Shown here: one piece after another, positions 1-13,333 of the stretch | How the letters are laid out: every line of letters begins with the position of its first letter | How positions within the stretch are numbered: position 1 is the first letter of the stretch | Assembly: GCA_003342895.1 (NCBI GenBank) | Contig: PTFA01000005.1 | Span: forward strand, 1,686,618 to 1,750,617 | Length of the DNA: 64,000 bases | Reading direction: 5' to 3' | DNA from: Casuarius casuarius | Lineage: Eukaryota > Chordata > Aves > Casuariiformes > Casuariidae | Translations under genes and position numbers: made by a program | Notes under the pieces: generated by a model | The model's input: only the letters and a program-made list of their open reading frames with translations | What the model was told of the DNA's origin: nothing | Database searches by the model: none

Positions 1-3000
1 GGCCTTTTGCTGTAGAGAGTGATCTCACCAATTGCCTTCCTCAAGGTAGCTGAGGTATATTGTTTCCACCTGACAACTTTCTCTAACTTGTTGATGCAAG
101 AATTGCACCATAATTTTAAGATATTGTGGCTGCCAGTGCTTCTCATGAGCTGTGGATGTAACGACTTTCTACCTTACCACCACCCACCGTGGTGTTAAGG
201 CACTTCTCTTGGCATTAGAGCAGAAAAACTTCCTTCTGACGCAAATCTTCATTTAGGTTACCACCTTAATTTAACGCCTGTACCAACAACATCCTTCACT
301 TCACTGTATGTTCTTACACTACTTCAAGTTAATTTACAGTATTTTTATCTGTTTGCCTTCCTAATAGAGCGCAGTTCACTCTGCCTCTACTTGACTCCCT
401 GGATCCCCACAAGCAGCCACATGGAAGGCGCCAGAATCACACTGGCAACAGACCAGAGGACTACGCTCCTCACCACCGCACCTCCTGCTGTCAAAGTGAG
501 CACCTTGTTTGTTAGGACATCAGAAAAGTGCCAGCACCAGCGCAATCATACTCTGAACCCAATCTCTGTTTCCAGCATTTTTTCACAGAAAGACTCTGGT
601 ATTTTTACACAGTTTGGCAATGTGTAAAATTGCCAAGTGGCAAGAGGGCAGGACGTGCAGTGTCCTTCTGGTGACTGCACAGGGGCCATGTAGAGTGAGG
701 CAGCATCTGAGCCCACTTCCTCTTCCACACCCTTCCTATGTGCCCTCATACCAGACTATTCAGTAACCAGTGCTTGGCTATGAGAGCCCCTAGTGCACGA
801 ATTTCTGTGCATAAACACACATATATAAATACATATTTATTATATATAAACAACACATCTCAAGGAAGGTTACATAACTCTTTGGAGAGGTAACTACTAA
901 AAAGTGTCCAGAGTTGAAGATACCCCATTCTCATCTTTTAAGGCACTCTCAAATTAATGTCTATTTGAAAAAAAAAAAAGTTTAATGGGGGGCAGGAAAA
1001 GAGGGTTTGAATCCTCCAAGATCAGCATTAAAAAGGAGTTGCTTTTGCTGTGGTTTCCTAACTTCATATCTATGTAGAAAAAGGGACTAATTTGAAGATG
1101 ATTCTTCACCTTCTAAACACAGAAATTTGATGTCTCCAGCTGTTCCTGTCACACCATTTGTACAACCATCCAAGGACTTTTTTAGTAGGAAAAAATGAAA
1201 CAGCTTCATAACAGAAAAGAAATTAAAACAAATTTTGGCAAACTTTTAGAAAACGAAAGATAAGAAGGTCAAAAAAGAACATGCCAAAAGTCTATTTTGA
1301 ACAATGTATTATTTTTTAGTAGTGCAACTATGCACTGGCTAATTTCCAATTGTCCAAAGACACAGTCTCTGACCTGAGAACATAAAACCAATTACTACTA
1401 TGAAAATGCAATAGGTGAAATACACAGTATAAGAACAGCATGTCACTAAGGGATGCTGACACAACAGTCTCTGCTTTTTAGATTGCACAGCATTTTCTCA
1501 AATAGAAAAACTCTTCTGAGCTTTTTCTTTAGAAATGCCTGCATCTCCACTGTCTGAAGCGATGCTTTGCACTTCAGCACAAGAAATGCCCTACTTCTAT
1601 CATCGCAAGCAATTCTGCTGTGATTTGGATGAGTTATAACCTGCTGAAAAACAACACCTCCCACCTCTGGACTGTGTAGCAAGGACTTAATTTTGGCAGC
1701 ACGCCTGGAATTCTAAAGAGTCTAAAAACAGGGCCACAGTCACACCGAACCTCTCTGGAACAAAGATTTAAGTGTGGCTGCTGAAGGAACATGGTGCACA
1801 GACATTCTGCTTTATTATAAAATATAGGTTGTGCACTCCTCTTTCACTGACAGAATGGAGAGATATTAATAAAATACATCTTTGAGGTACTCAGAGCCTA
1901 TTGTGGACAAGCACCACAAAGCTGACTGAAAAGGAATACTTTCCTATTCAAAACAGTGCTCTGCGCAATAATTAAAGCATAGGGCCACACGCAGAAATCA
2001 GGACCAGAAAAATACAAAACTAATCCTTCATTCCTTGTGAGTTACCTCTTTTGATAAAGTAATAAAGTATTCTTCCTTTGTTTGATGTTCATGTAGAAAG
2101 GACTTGTGACATGTAACTGATGCTGTCACATAATACATTCGTAAACTTCAGCATTTTCTAACTTTTGACTACAACTTAAATTAATTTAACAAGAGATCCT
2201 TTTATAAACAGCACATCAAAATACAATGTACTTAACACTGGTCTGTGAATCCTTTATTTTAAAAAGAAAACCACACGGAAATCAAAACAAAAAATAATCT
2301 ACTTATTCCCAAGTTATCTGCAATATATATGCTTTTCATCATTAATTATTATTACTATTAAAAACATACACCATATATCTTTTTGAATTTAGCTAGCGGA
2401 ATCTTCTAGCCACCTGATATTGTCACAACATTGCCTAGAAGATTGAAGAATGCTCTATTATCAAGTTTGCTGTCCAAGTGTTATTTTTACTACAAGATTA
2501 TTATAAGTTTTACAATTATTTGATATAAAAGAGAAAACCTTTGGGTGGAGGGACATCTTATTACTGCTTGGCAGTAATGCTACCATTACTGGAACTCTGA
2601 CTCAGCTGTGTGTCTAAAATTTGAGAAGGATTTTGCTATATAGAAGAGAGTTCAAAGAATGAATCCAGGAAGACAATTTGTCTTTAGAAAAACAAAACAA
2701 AACAAATTATGGTGCATCTTGATAAAGTGATTTTAATGCACCATGAAATATCCAAAGAACGACAATTTCTAATTGCGTTTTTTTTCTGATCGATAAATGC
2801 CAAAATAATTGAAAACTAAAGATTATAGTTTAGAATGGAAGGCATCCTCAATACTGAGCAGTAGCAGCATGACGACTGAAAAACATTGTAAGTTATACAC
2901 ATGTGCATAATAATAAAGCAGGAACTTTAATCAGAACCTTTCTTCCTTAATAACCTGAACATATCATTCACTGTTACTCTCTCAGTAATCTTCCTGCTTC

Positions 3001-3310
3001 TGATTTTGCAAGGGTTTTGGAAGAAATGCGAAGGCCTAAAGCAATGACATTTTTAGGGGAGCAGGCTGTATGCTTAAAATACAGCAGCTTACACTGCAGT
3101 AGCACCGCAAGATAAGCACTTTCCCAATGCAAAAAAGATGTTCCTGCCATTTCCTGTTGGTCCTACATAACTAAACAGTATGAATCACATGAAGAATGAG
3201 ATAGAAAAATATTCAAAATAGGTACTGTTTCATATATGAATTTCTTTTTAAGAAAATTGACAAAAACAATACGGTGTGCAATGAAAAACTCAAAGGCTGC
3301 TGTAATTCTG

Positions 3311-3331
3311 CCCCCCCCCCCCTTTTTTTTT
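3311..3331. repeat. C12-T9 homopolymer tract
   Basis: Twelve C followed by nine T; the minus strand (ERC1 sense) reads A9 then G12. Tract length is prone to polymerase slippage and sequencing error. Confidence 0.9.
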
Positions 3332-3695
3332 AATCTTAACTAGCCTCCCCATGTCTTTATATGATCAAATATGATGTTGCTTGCAGGTATTTTCATCATT
3401 CACTGAACTGGATAATTATCTAATATTCATTTATACCCTCCAACATGTAGTCCAGGCCTTACTCAGTGAATATTACTTTTTGTATTTAAAGTTTAGTTTC
3501 CCAGCTGCCTTTTCTGTCAACCTTTCAGGCCTAAATCTGCGAAGGAATTTAGCAATCTAGTTCCTATTAATTATAATGAAATGCAAGTGTTAAAAACAAA
3601 AGGAACAGTTTATGAACATATATCAGTCCTCTATTAGCATAACGCACTACTGTTAATTTTAAAAGTCATTTAATGTTCCAGATAAATTTATAATT

Positions 3696-3950
3696 GTGTA
3701 TAAGTGCAAATTGTACCCGACGGACCTGATTTCCTTCTGCAATGAGATGACTGGCTATGTGGGTAAGGGGAGAGTAGTGGATGTTATATATCTTGACTTT
3801 ATTAAGGCCTTTGACATGGTCTCCCGGGATATCCTTATAGCCAAACTGGTGAAACACAGACTGTATAGGTGGATAATATATTGGGTAGAAAATCAGCTGG
3901 ACTGTTGGGCTCAAAGTGTGGTGATCAGCAGTACAAAGTCCAACTGGTAG
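3696..3950 (+). pseudogene. CR1 reverse-transcriptase remnant
   Basis: An 84-codon open stretch of CR1 ORF2 carrying the RT region around the first catalytic aspartate motif (YLDFIKAFD, normally YLDFSKAFD) and the following LIAKLVKHRLYRW and VISSTKSNW blocks. The frame then stops at 3950 and RT homology resumes in another frame. It is a decayed fragment with no expected product. Confidence 0.85.
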
Positions 3951-4639
3951 CCACTTATGACAGAAGCCCAACAGATGTTGATACTAGGGCTGACACTTTT
4001 GAGTGCCTTTATTAACGATCTAGATGATGGGATAGACAGCACTCTCAGCAAGTTTATGTATCATGAAATTTGGGAAAGATATGGATTGGCAGTCAGCAGT
4101 GAGCCCTTACTGTAAAAAAGGCCAACTGCACCCTGGCCAGTATTAGCAAGAGCATAGCCACCAGGACAAGGGAAGCAGTTACTGCCCTCTGCATGGCTCT
4201 TGTGAGATCCCATCTGGAGTACTCTGTCCAATTTTGGGCTCTCTAGTACAAAGATGACATTGACGAGCTGGAATGAGTCCAGCAGACAGCCACCAAGATA
4301 GTCAGGGGGCTGGATGAAGTAAGAGAGGATGAGAGAACTGGGTTTGTTCTGCCATAAGAAAGGAAGGCCTAGGGGGGAATCTTGTTGCTGTCTAGATCTA
4401 CCTAATAGGAGATTGTTAAGAAAATGGAGACACACTCTTCCCAGAGATGCACAGTGGAAGGACAAGAGGCAACAGGCAAAAGCTGATGTGCAGTAAATTC
4501 TGACTTGTCAGGAAAAAAAAATTACCAGGAGAGTAGTCAAACACTGAAACGGGTGTGCAGAGGCACTGCAGAATCTCCATCATTCTGATTTGAGCAGGAG
4601 CCTGGATGAAATGACCCCTGGAGATCCCCTTCAATCTAC

Positions 4640-4659
4640 ATGATTCTATAATTCTATAG
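4640..4659 (+). repeat. CR1 3'-terminal octamer-like repeat
   Basis: ATGATTCTATAATTCTATAG closes the CR1 copy: two imperfect ATTCTRTG-type units, the family's signature 3' end, marking the insertion boundary near 4660. Confidence 0.8.
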
Positions 4660-7600
4660 AATACAAATATCTCTGCTAAGCAACTGAGAGCAGGGGGTGA
4701 CTGGAAAACATTATAGATGCTTAGTTTCAGGGTTTGACTAGTATTTTCCAGAAAGTCCTCAAAACCAATATTTTTAACTTATGTTTTAGCAAAACATAAA
4801 ACTGAGGTAAAAAAAAAAAAGTCTTCTATAATTTATCTCATATTAAAGCTCTGCAACTAAAAATACACAGTTACACAAGTTTGGAACTAATATGCATAGT
4901 TCCTTCAGAAATTACTTCTGTATTTTCTATTTGCCTCACTTTCTGCATTTGTGAGCACAAGCAACATAATTCCATGAAAAATAATTATTGTACTAATAAA
5001 GAGCATAACTTTGAAGGACTTGCTGAAAATTACACACAAACCAATATAGAGGGTGTCAATTGCTTTGAAGTTCAGTTACTGTCTAACTAAAGAAATTCAT
5101 CTCATTATGTTTTGCAATTCTACAAATACATTCGGTCAGTGATTTCAAAATCCAACCAGGAACTCAGACGTTGGGACACACATAAGTTCATTACAAAGAC
5201 CTCATCTGAAGTGAAAATTAAAACACAGCTTCCAGTTCATCTTGGTGTTCCAATCAGCAAGAAACAACCAAAATCCCCCAAAACTTCAGTGATAGATTAA
5301 GGCAGAAGACAAAGACAAGTGAGACTGATTCAATCCATGCTATTAGTTTTAAGTAACTTTTAATTGTGTTGAAATTTGACTAGAGGAGTGAGAATTTAAG
5401 CTAACGAAAAAATTCATTAAAATCTTACACATTTAGAACTTTCTTTATACACATGGTATTAGTTCTTCATTCTTCCTTGCTTCCCTTTTATCACCTTAAG
5501 GAGTAAAAGCATATATTTTCTATTTGTTTCTTAAATTAGCTTCCAAATTGTTAATGGTATTTTCAAATTCTACTTTTACACTTTCTTCTACGGCAAAGTT
5601 TCACACTTAAAAATATTCATCTGTACTAAAGAAAAGCATAAGATAACATCGACATCTCCAATGTGAGTATACCTCAAGCTGTAATTTGTAAATAAAAAAA
5701 AGTCATATTATATATGGACAAACAAAATCTTCTAATATAATAAAATGCCAAAAGACATTAAAGCGAAAATATTTTAAATATATAATCCTCAGCCAGGTTT
5801 CTGTATTTCTAAATTGTTTTAGATGGTTTTGAAAATCCCACCTGTAAGGTGATAAAATGGACTAACTAGAAATTTTGCCTTATGTGAATAAAAAGAAAAA
5901 GTCATCTATTTGAAGTCTAAGTAGCTCATCTATATTGAAAGAATTTTTGTTTGAAATAAATATTTAATATACTACAATAAAAATTTAAAATCTCTTTATA
6001 ATTTTAGCTCTTATGCTGAAAACACTCTTAATCATATGAATAAATCCACTGCAATCTTGTGGATTATTTGACATTGATGGGATCATAACAGAGAAAAAAA
6101 GCCTCATGGATGACTGTAGTTCTGCTTTGTTTCATTCACTGAATTACTAGATTAGAGAAATACAAGTTACAGTTAATAATGCAAAGGTGATTCCCAGCAT
6201 ACTTTAATAAACTATTATGTAAACCCCATCAAAATCAAAAATTTGCTATACAAGAATCAGAAGCTATTTCCAATTTCTTTATAGTCTGGAAAGACATAAG
6301 GCATATGCTATCTATCACCCCAATTTTTCAACTTCCTAAGAACAACCATCATACTACCAAACTTAAGTGAGGAAGTATGAAAATAAAAATTATATATACA
6401 TTTAAACATTTTTGACTGTCATCCTTTTATAGAGTTCACATAAGCCACTCTCAACTACAATGGTAGTTAAAAAAAGGCACATATCATTTATTCTTTATGC
6501 ATTTTGCTCTGAAGCTGCAATAGCCCAATTTCTCAAATTTAATTGTGCAAAGACTCAACTTGTTTTCAAAATATCAAACTATTTCTAGAGAAATCAAGTG
6601 ATTCTAATCAAGAGATGTGAATTATTTAAATTATCTTGATTTAAACCACTTCTCCCTTTCTTCCAAAAGGTCAAAAGAATAAAGCGGCAGCAGAATGAAG
6701 CAGGAACTTCATTTTTTAACTCATCGGAAAGATGTCCCCTACTATGATGCTAGTAAGAGTTCCAGTTACTGAATTGATCTATATTCTCCAGGAAACCAAG
6801 AACTCTCTCAAAAAGCATATCTTATTTACGTTGCAAAATCTTGGAATCAGACAAAAGCGTTCTTTGAGATAATTCTAATTGCTCCAATTAAAATTTCTAA
6901 ACCTTCTCTGAGCTTGGAGCAGAAAAGGGTAAGAATTTTAACACATGCATGGAAACAGAGGTTCTTTGCAAAGCTTGTCACAGTTGATTAGAATCTTCTC
7001 AGATAAGGCAAATAGCCTTTCTCTTCTGGGCAATTTATAACAGTCACATCACTGTTCAGCAGTACTCCGATGGTATGTCTATGCTGCACATCTTACCTGT
7101 CTCACCGAGCTCTGTGCTGCTGCTGTTAGAGTGTCACAGTATCAAGTTAGTTAATTTAAAGCTAGGTCAAGTACATCTGTATTATACAGTCCAATGAATC
7201 TGCTGCCTATTTTGACAAACATATCCAAAGTGGGGACATAACAATGAGCGCTCATGGAATTTTGGTATTTCTTCCCATAATAAAGTAAGGACTTCTTGCT
7301 TCAAAACAGCTACAAACTAAGATCAGCTTACTGTTCTATAATAAGACCATACTAAATAAAAGAATATTTACTGTAACACAATTCATAAATGGGACTTTGT
7401 GGGGTTGTCATTTCAACAAATACTGAAGATGAAAAAGATTAATTGCTTTTACTACCATAACCTCTTTTTCGAAGTTCAGTTTTGATGTGTGCCCTTATGA
7501 ATGATCCATTTCAGTGACTGCTTGACATATAAATACCACCCTGCGTTCTTTAAGCACTACATTCCTTATTCCTTAGTTCACAGTTTCGCACTTGTTTGAA

Positions 7601-9714
7601 TTAAAATGCATACTGTTTGACTGGGCCCAATTAGTAAAAAATTCAAAATATCATTCAACTAAAACTGTAATTTACTACCGAACACCAGTTTTTCTGACAC
7701 AAAATGCAAAGCTAATGCTGATAATTCTTTCCTTGTTCCATACCACTGTATCATACAACTCTTGAATCTAGAACTGACTCCTGAAGACACCTTCTAGAAA
7801 TACATCCCTCTTTATTTAAAGGCNGTGTCGAGCCATCTGTTTCATACCTGCATTCACAGTTCAGATCTCTCTCCTACATTCACATGTCTAATTTGGGTCT
7901 ATTGCATCAAATGGCTGTTTCGTTCTTTATGATGAAAGATGCTGCCTTTCTCACTACTGCACAGTTTAATGTAAAAGGAGAGTTCCTTTTCACCTCTTTT
8001 GCTGAAGATATTAATAATAGCCATGCACAATCTGTCACAAGTCACCTGCAGGACTTGCATATCCTTCATTATAAATACGTGGTAAAGCTTTTCTGAAGGA
8101 AGAAGAACTAGCACTGTGAGTAACTTTTGTTGCATCTTTTTAGCAAAAAGCCAAGGGTCAGGGCCATGCATATTATCAGGTCTCTGAATAACGTTATACG
8201 AACCATCTTGAGGTTACTAGCTTCATCGGAGTATCAGGTTGACACTGATAAGCACATTGGCCAATAAAAGAGAAGGACACATTTGGAAACTTCCCCTCAT
8301 ACAACCTCCTTACTTCTTAGGATTTGAGACATTATCAAAGGTATCCCCTACCTGAGCAGAAGAAATGCAGTGGTATGTCAGTATGTTCTGGACAACACAA
8401 TTTGTATTGCACTGATGTGAACAAAGGTGTATTTGACTTGTAATGTATGAGAAAGGCTAATGAGAAGAAATTTGATCAGTAATTAGCCACAGACAAACAG
8501 ATCATCATCTAATTACTGTTGTAAAGTCTCTGCTGACTTCCCTTTTGGAGGAGAAGGAGAATGGGAAAACACTGGCAAAGTTTAGTATATCTGACAATAA
8601 CATAAACTAAGTAGCTTTTATTGTTCCCCCTGGGTAGAACCAATAGAAATAGTTTTGTTTTTATCCTTTCCTTTAGACAGATGGGAAATTTTGTCTAAAT
8701 TCTTTTCTCCAAAAACTCTCAAAGAGTTACCTCTTTACTGATTGTGACACTAGAAGTATATGATCTCAGTTCTTTCTTCAGATAAATATTACTAAAGATA
8801 GATAGTAATGAAGAGTTCAAAGAAGAAGGGTTTAACCAAGTTGGTGTAGTGAAGTTGGACTGTCCTTGTGAAATACAGTTTGACCACAGTACTCCAAGTC
8901 TCTAGAACAGCAGATATGGATGTAATCATGTAATATTCTTTCACAAGTCGCACTGTTACATGGTGTATCTACTGCTCTGTGTAGCAGAGAAAAACATTTC
9001 TACAGGGTGCATTTAGCCTTTCTGGAGGGAGGTGGGATGTCAAAAAGGATACAGCAAACTATTATTTTTAGATATATGTGCTGTCACTGCCATCACTAAT
9101 AAAGTGAGTTTTGAACAACGAGGTTGCAGTTAATAACTTGTCAGCTATTCTGGAAGTTGTAGGTCCAGCCGCTGGATTTAATCAAGCATTTCTTTCTGGT
9201 TTGATAATAATCTTATTTCTGAAAGTTAAGCCTAGAATGCTAACCAGCAATATAGAATAATATTGTCTAAAATCTCAGAAGGTATATTAAAAAAACAGCG
9301 ATCTTTTTTATAAGCTCATGAAGCTGGAGCTTATTTTCTAGGATGGAGGAATGTGATACAGTCATACTATCATCTGCTGAAGTCAGAGCATCCAGATGCA
9401 TGTCTATGTTCACATGTTCAATAAATCATTTAGTTTTTCGTTATCTCACATTAATGAAAGATTGTCTTCTCTGTCAGTGAGTTGCCAAATACATCCTGCA
9501 CTATGCTGGTTACAGAATCTTTCCCATTGATTTGTAAGGAAAGATTGCTTGAGCCACCCGGAATTCTGGACAACATTTGGGAAAAGTCCAACAGAGTCAG
9601 ATTGCTTAGGGAGATACCTGCCACTATCCTCAGGAGAATCTCTTTCATAACCTGGATAAGGGAGGCTGAGCTAGTGCTCTGGGAGACAGTCAAAGGTGAT
9701 GGATATCCTCTATG

Positions 9715-10055
9715 TAAAGGATAACTGAGTAGCCTAGGACTTTTCAGCCTGGGAAAGAAAGAACTTGGAAGGGATATAACAAAAGTCTAAAATCATGGGT
9801 GGCACAGAGTGTCAGTAGGGATCACCCGTTCACTGTCTTCCAGTACAAGAACAAGAGGCCATCAATGAAGCAAATGGGAGCCAAGTTCAAAACCAAAAAA
9901 GATGAGGCAGGTTCTTCCTGCAACAAGTAGTAGGCCTGCAGAAACAATTACCAAACGATGTTACAGTTGCAGAAAGTGGGCTCAAGGAGACAATGACCAA
10001 ATACTTGGATGACAGATCCATGGAGGATACCAAATTGACAAATCACAGAAAGTTC
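9715..10055 (+). mobile_element. ancient CR1/L3-like LINE 3' end
   Basis: The stretch from CTGAGTAGCCTAGGACTTTT to TGGATGACAGATCCATGGAG follows the layout of old CR1/L3 3' ends. It has an LFSLGK-like end of the RT frame, then GTCTAAAATCATGGGTGGC (compare GTCTATAAAATCATG), GTACAAGAACAAGAGGCCAT, then an AACAATTACCAAACGATGTT block and GGCTCAAGGAGACAATGACC. It is strongly diverged, lacks the octamer tail seen in the copy at 3690-4660, and looks older. The subfamily assignment is from memory and not secure. Confidence 0.65.
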
Positions 10056-13000
10056 AGGAAATCCCTGATCTGTAAACAGTCTGGAAGATGGGAGAGCATT
10101 ATGGAGAAGTATCGTGTTTGCCCTGTTCTTATTCTTTTCCAGATGTCTGCATATGGCCATTGTTTGAAACAGAATACTGGACTAAATGGATCCTTGGCCT
10201 CAACCTGTACAGTTATTCTTTTGTTATGTTTTTACAGAACGACTAGTCTGAGAGCTCTCTCAAAATTTCCTCTCCTTAGGAGAGGAGAGCATTAATTCCA
10301 TAGAAAGACAAGAACCTAGTGTTTGATCCAGTAAAAACTTTACCAGAACCATTTTTTAAATCTCTCGAAAACAGAAAGGCAAAACAAAGAAGTTGCATTT
10401 TCACACAAAACCAGAAAAGGTTCAAGGGTAAGCTAGTGTTTTCCCAGAGGGATTTGCGTTACATAGCAGAATGTCTCAAGGTTTGCATTTTTTCGTTCTA
10501 TTTATTAAAGAGTAGACAGAGAAGACATTCTCCTTATGTCTTCCTGACACGCATGGCATAAGCTTCCATGCAAAACTCCTCATCTGAATCAGAATAAGGG
10601 AACTGAACTAGTACAATCACAGTAACAGCAGGAGCTGCAGAAATCAATGAATTCACACTTAATTTTCAAGGGCAAACTGCTGGTCCCTGCACCTGCACAG
10701 CATGAGAAACTATCTGATGACCTTGACTCTCAGCATCATCCTTTGAATTACATGTAGGCTTCGAACTTGAAAAATGGAGGGATACTTTTGTGCTTCCCGA
10801 TGCAGGTATTTAATATTATTCTCTGCAAGCATTTTTACCAAAAGTCTAATGCGCTTTTAAGTCAGAGGCAGTGCTGGTGGATTCAGACATTTCAGAACTT
10901 CGGCTAAGATGGTCAAAACTGCTACTGAAGGTTTGCTCAGCTTTTCTGNTGTGTTAGAACAGGAAGTAAAAGTGCTGACCTCCCAGCAAGTGCAGATCCC
11001 TTTGAGAGGCAAATGCTTACTTTAACAGCAGTATTTAGAGAACAGTCTGACATTCCTTTCCAGATACTAGGGATGCTAGATAGAGAACTGTAGAGAAAGT
11101 AGATGTCTTTCATCAAGGCATCTCAAAAACTGCATAGTATTTGTGGTAGCAGAGGGCTAAAAAAACGTAAAAATGTGGAAATACAGATAAATACATAACA
11201 GAAAATGAGCTGAGGAGTGTAATGCAGATACACCTTAGAGGATTTGCACTCAACAAACTTAAGAATGCGACAGTGATTGATAACAACTCTGAACCATCTC
11301 CTGCAGAGCAACTTGGTGTCCAAGCTTTCTTCAAGTTTACTAGCTTGAGCTAATAAACTTTACTTTAATAGTTTACTAACTTTACACTTGGTTCAAATGC
11401 AGGCAGCTACAGCTCAGCAANATCCCTTGATTTTCTCCTGCCTCATGGAACCCAGCACACAACAGCATGATGCAGAGAAACCTGAGTGAGCTTATAGTGA
11501 ACTCAAGTAGAGTAGGTTGGTGCCAATTCCATATGGAGATAGTTTGTCACCTCTGCGCATGGCACCATGTTCCCAAGGCTAGTAGGGTGCTCAGCTTCAA
11601 GGTTGGATTCCACACCATATCTATGGTTTGAGCCACAAGTTACAGCATGCTCTGCTTATCCTTCTCAACGCATTAGAACTAGGCTGGCAGCAAGCAGTAA
11701 TTGGTTTTAAAATATATTAGATAAACTGCATTTGTGCTTTCAAAATCAGTAAATGATCTCTACCTTCTCCAGGAAATCTTTTTATTATAAAGGCTACGAT
11801 TTAAATGATTGATGATATCCAGATACGTGTGAATGAAACAAGAATTCTTATCTCTCAACATCTACACACCAGTAGCAGAAGCAAAGGAAACCCCATTCCT
11901 AAAAAATTACACATCTCCTGCCAGCTTTTCATTTATGTTGCTGGACTTAAAGCAGAAACAAATGGAAGCCATTTGGGGCTCTTCCCAAAATAGATACAAG
12001 AATTGGAACAGAATTATCAGTGGTTGCTAAATAAAGGAAAAACTGTAGTGTAGGAACTCTGAAAATGTATTATCTTCACTCCAGACACTCAAGAGATTAC
12101 TGCTCTAAAAAAATAAATCTGGCCTAAATCTGGCTCAGAAATGCAATGGGCTCTAGCTTTCTTATATAAATGCCTGCAAGAGCACAAATACAATGGGTCA
12201 GGCCATGGAAAACATAGTAAGATGTATTATGAACCTGCTGCAGACAATCACCTCAAAAAATTTCTGTGCATGATCTTGCTCCCCTGCCTTCTTAGAGAGG
12301 GGGTTTACATCTTGCGTATGTGTGAAGTGTTCAAAAAAAAGGTGAATCACAAAATAGGCATGCAATGCACAAAATAGGTCATTAATTCACATGCACATGT
12401 TATACTTGTATGTACTGTTATCATTTCATGCATTCAGTCTACAGAGATATATAAAATAGTCTTTACAGAAAATCTTATCATTAGTGAATACACACATAAA
12501 CATACAGATCTGTTTACATACCCAACACACACTGAAATACTGGCCTTTTAGAAATTAATATTAGAATGTGTCAGAAGGCTGGCTGACTACAAGAAGAAAA
12601 CGCATTTAACAAAGACAAGAAATTCAAGGACACCGGCTATGCAGCATCTACTTTGTTTTCATTTATTTTTCTAAGATACTCAGGTATTCATATTCATAGG
12701 ATATGTGTAGCCTACATTATATTATAATTAGTTGTGGATGCTAAATACTGAAGAATGCTTGCCATCTTACACCTCTAACACACAATACAGATAAAATGGC
12801 AGTTTTTCTTTTCTTTCTTTCAGAGGGAGGGGGAAGGGGTTACTATGTTTGCAGCAGTGTCCCTTTAAGTAATCTTTTTTTTGGCTGTGCATCCAGGGCA
12901 GCTAATAGTTTTATCAAATACCCTTCACAGCAAGATGACTGTTTCCATGGAAACTGTAGAGCAATCATCCATTACTCCTGCAAAGATTTCTCCAAGCTCT

Positions 13001-13327
13001 CTCCTAAATACAGGTAGCTACTCTCTCTCAAACTAAAATAGAACAGAAGAATGAATTTTACAGCCCATGTGATAATTCACTTCCAGAGCTTCACATGGAG
13101 ACTAAGAGAAAAATGGGACCTGAAACACAAAACCCCCAAAACCTCACACAAGGAAACCATAAGGAAGTTTTAACAGAGGGACAAACTCTGCAAGCCTGCA
13201 ATGTAAAATAAAGCTTACAGAGAGGATGGGAAATTCTTTCCTTACAGTTGAGCAATGGAGAGGACAGGAGAGGGAGACAAGACGGAGAACTAGATATTAA
13301 GACTGGAGATGAACCCAGAACTTGATC

Positions 13328-13333
13328 ACTTAC
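13328..13333 (-). other. splice donor of ERC1 second coding exon (GTAAGT)
   Basis: GAGAGAG|GTAAGT is a perfect U2-type donor directly after the LRE codons where the mammalian protein changes exon. Confidence 0.93.

Larger units (their letters stand above)
3690..4660 (+). mobile_element. degraded CR1 LINE, 5'-truncated, 3' end present
   Basis: A non-LTR retrotransposon fragment antisense to ERC1. It begins inside the reverse-transcriptase domain (VDVIYLDFIKAFDMVSRDIL, at about 3780-3840), continues in another frame with LSAFINDLDDGIDSTLSKF (about 3995-4056), then RT C-terminal sequence related to RPHLEY.VQFW (about 4206-4245). It ends in a typical CR1 3' UTR with a terminal octamer-like repeat. 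The distance between the SKF and RPHLEY motifs is much shorter than in full CR1, so there is an internal deletion. Stops and frameshifts make it inactive. Fragmentary 3' copies of this kind are the usual product of CR1 insertion. Confidence 0.88.
1..13333 (-). other. ERC1: ERC1 intron after coding exon 2 (partial)
   Basis: Sequence downstream of the GTAAGT donor. The next ERC1 exon was looked for by its expected protein motifs on the minus strand and not found, so the intron probably runs past the left edge. It contains two CR1-type fragments (about 3690-4660 and 9715-10055). The other stretches, 1-3690, 4660-9715 and 10055-13333, are AT-rich and I see no gene in them. Confidence 0.75.

Noticed and set aside
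4061..4465. A 134-codon minus-strand open frame
   Set aside because: It is the antisense shadow of the CR1 copy at 3690-4660.
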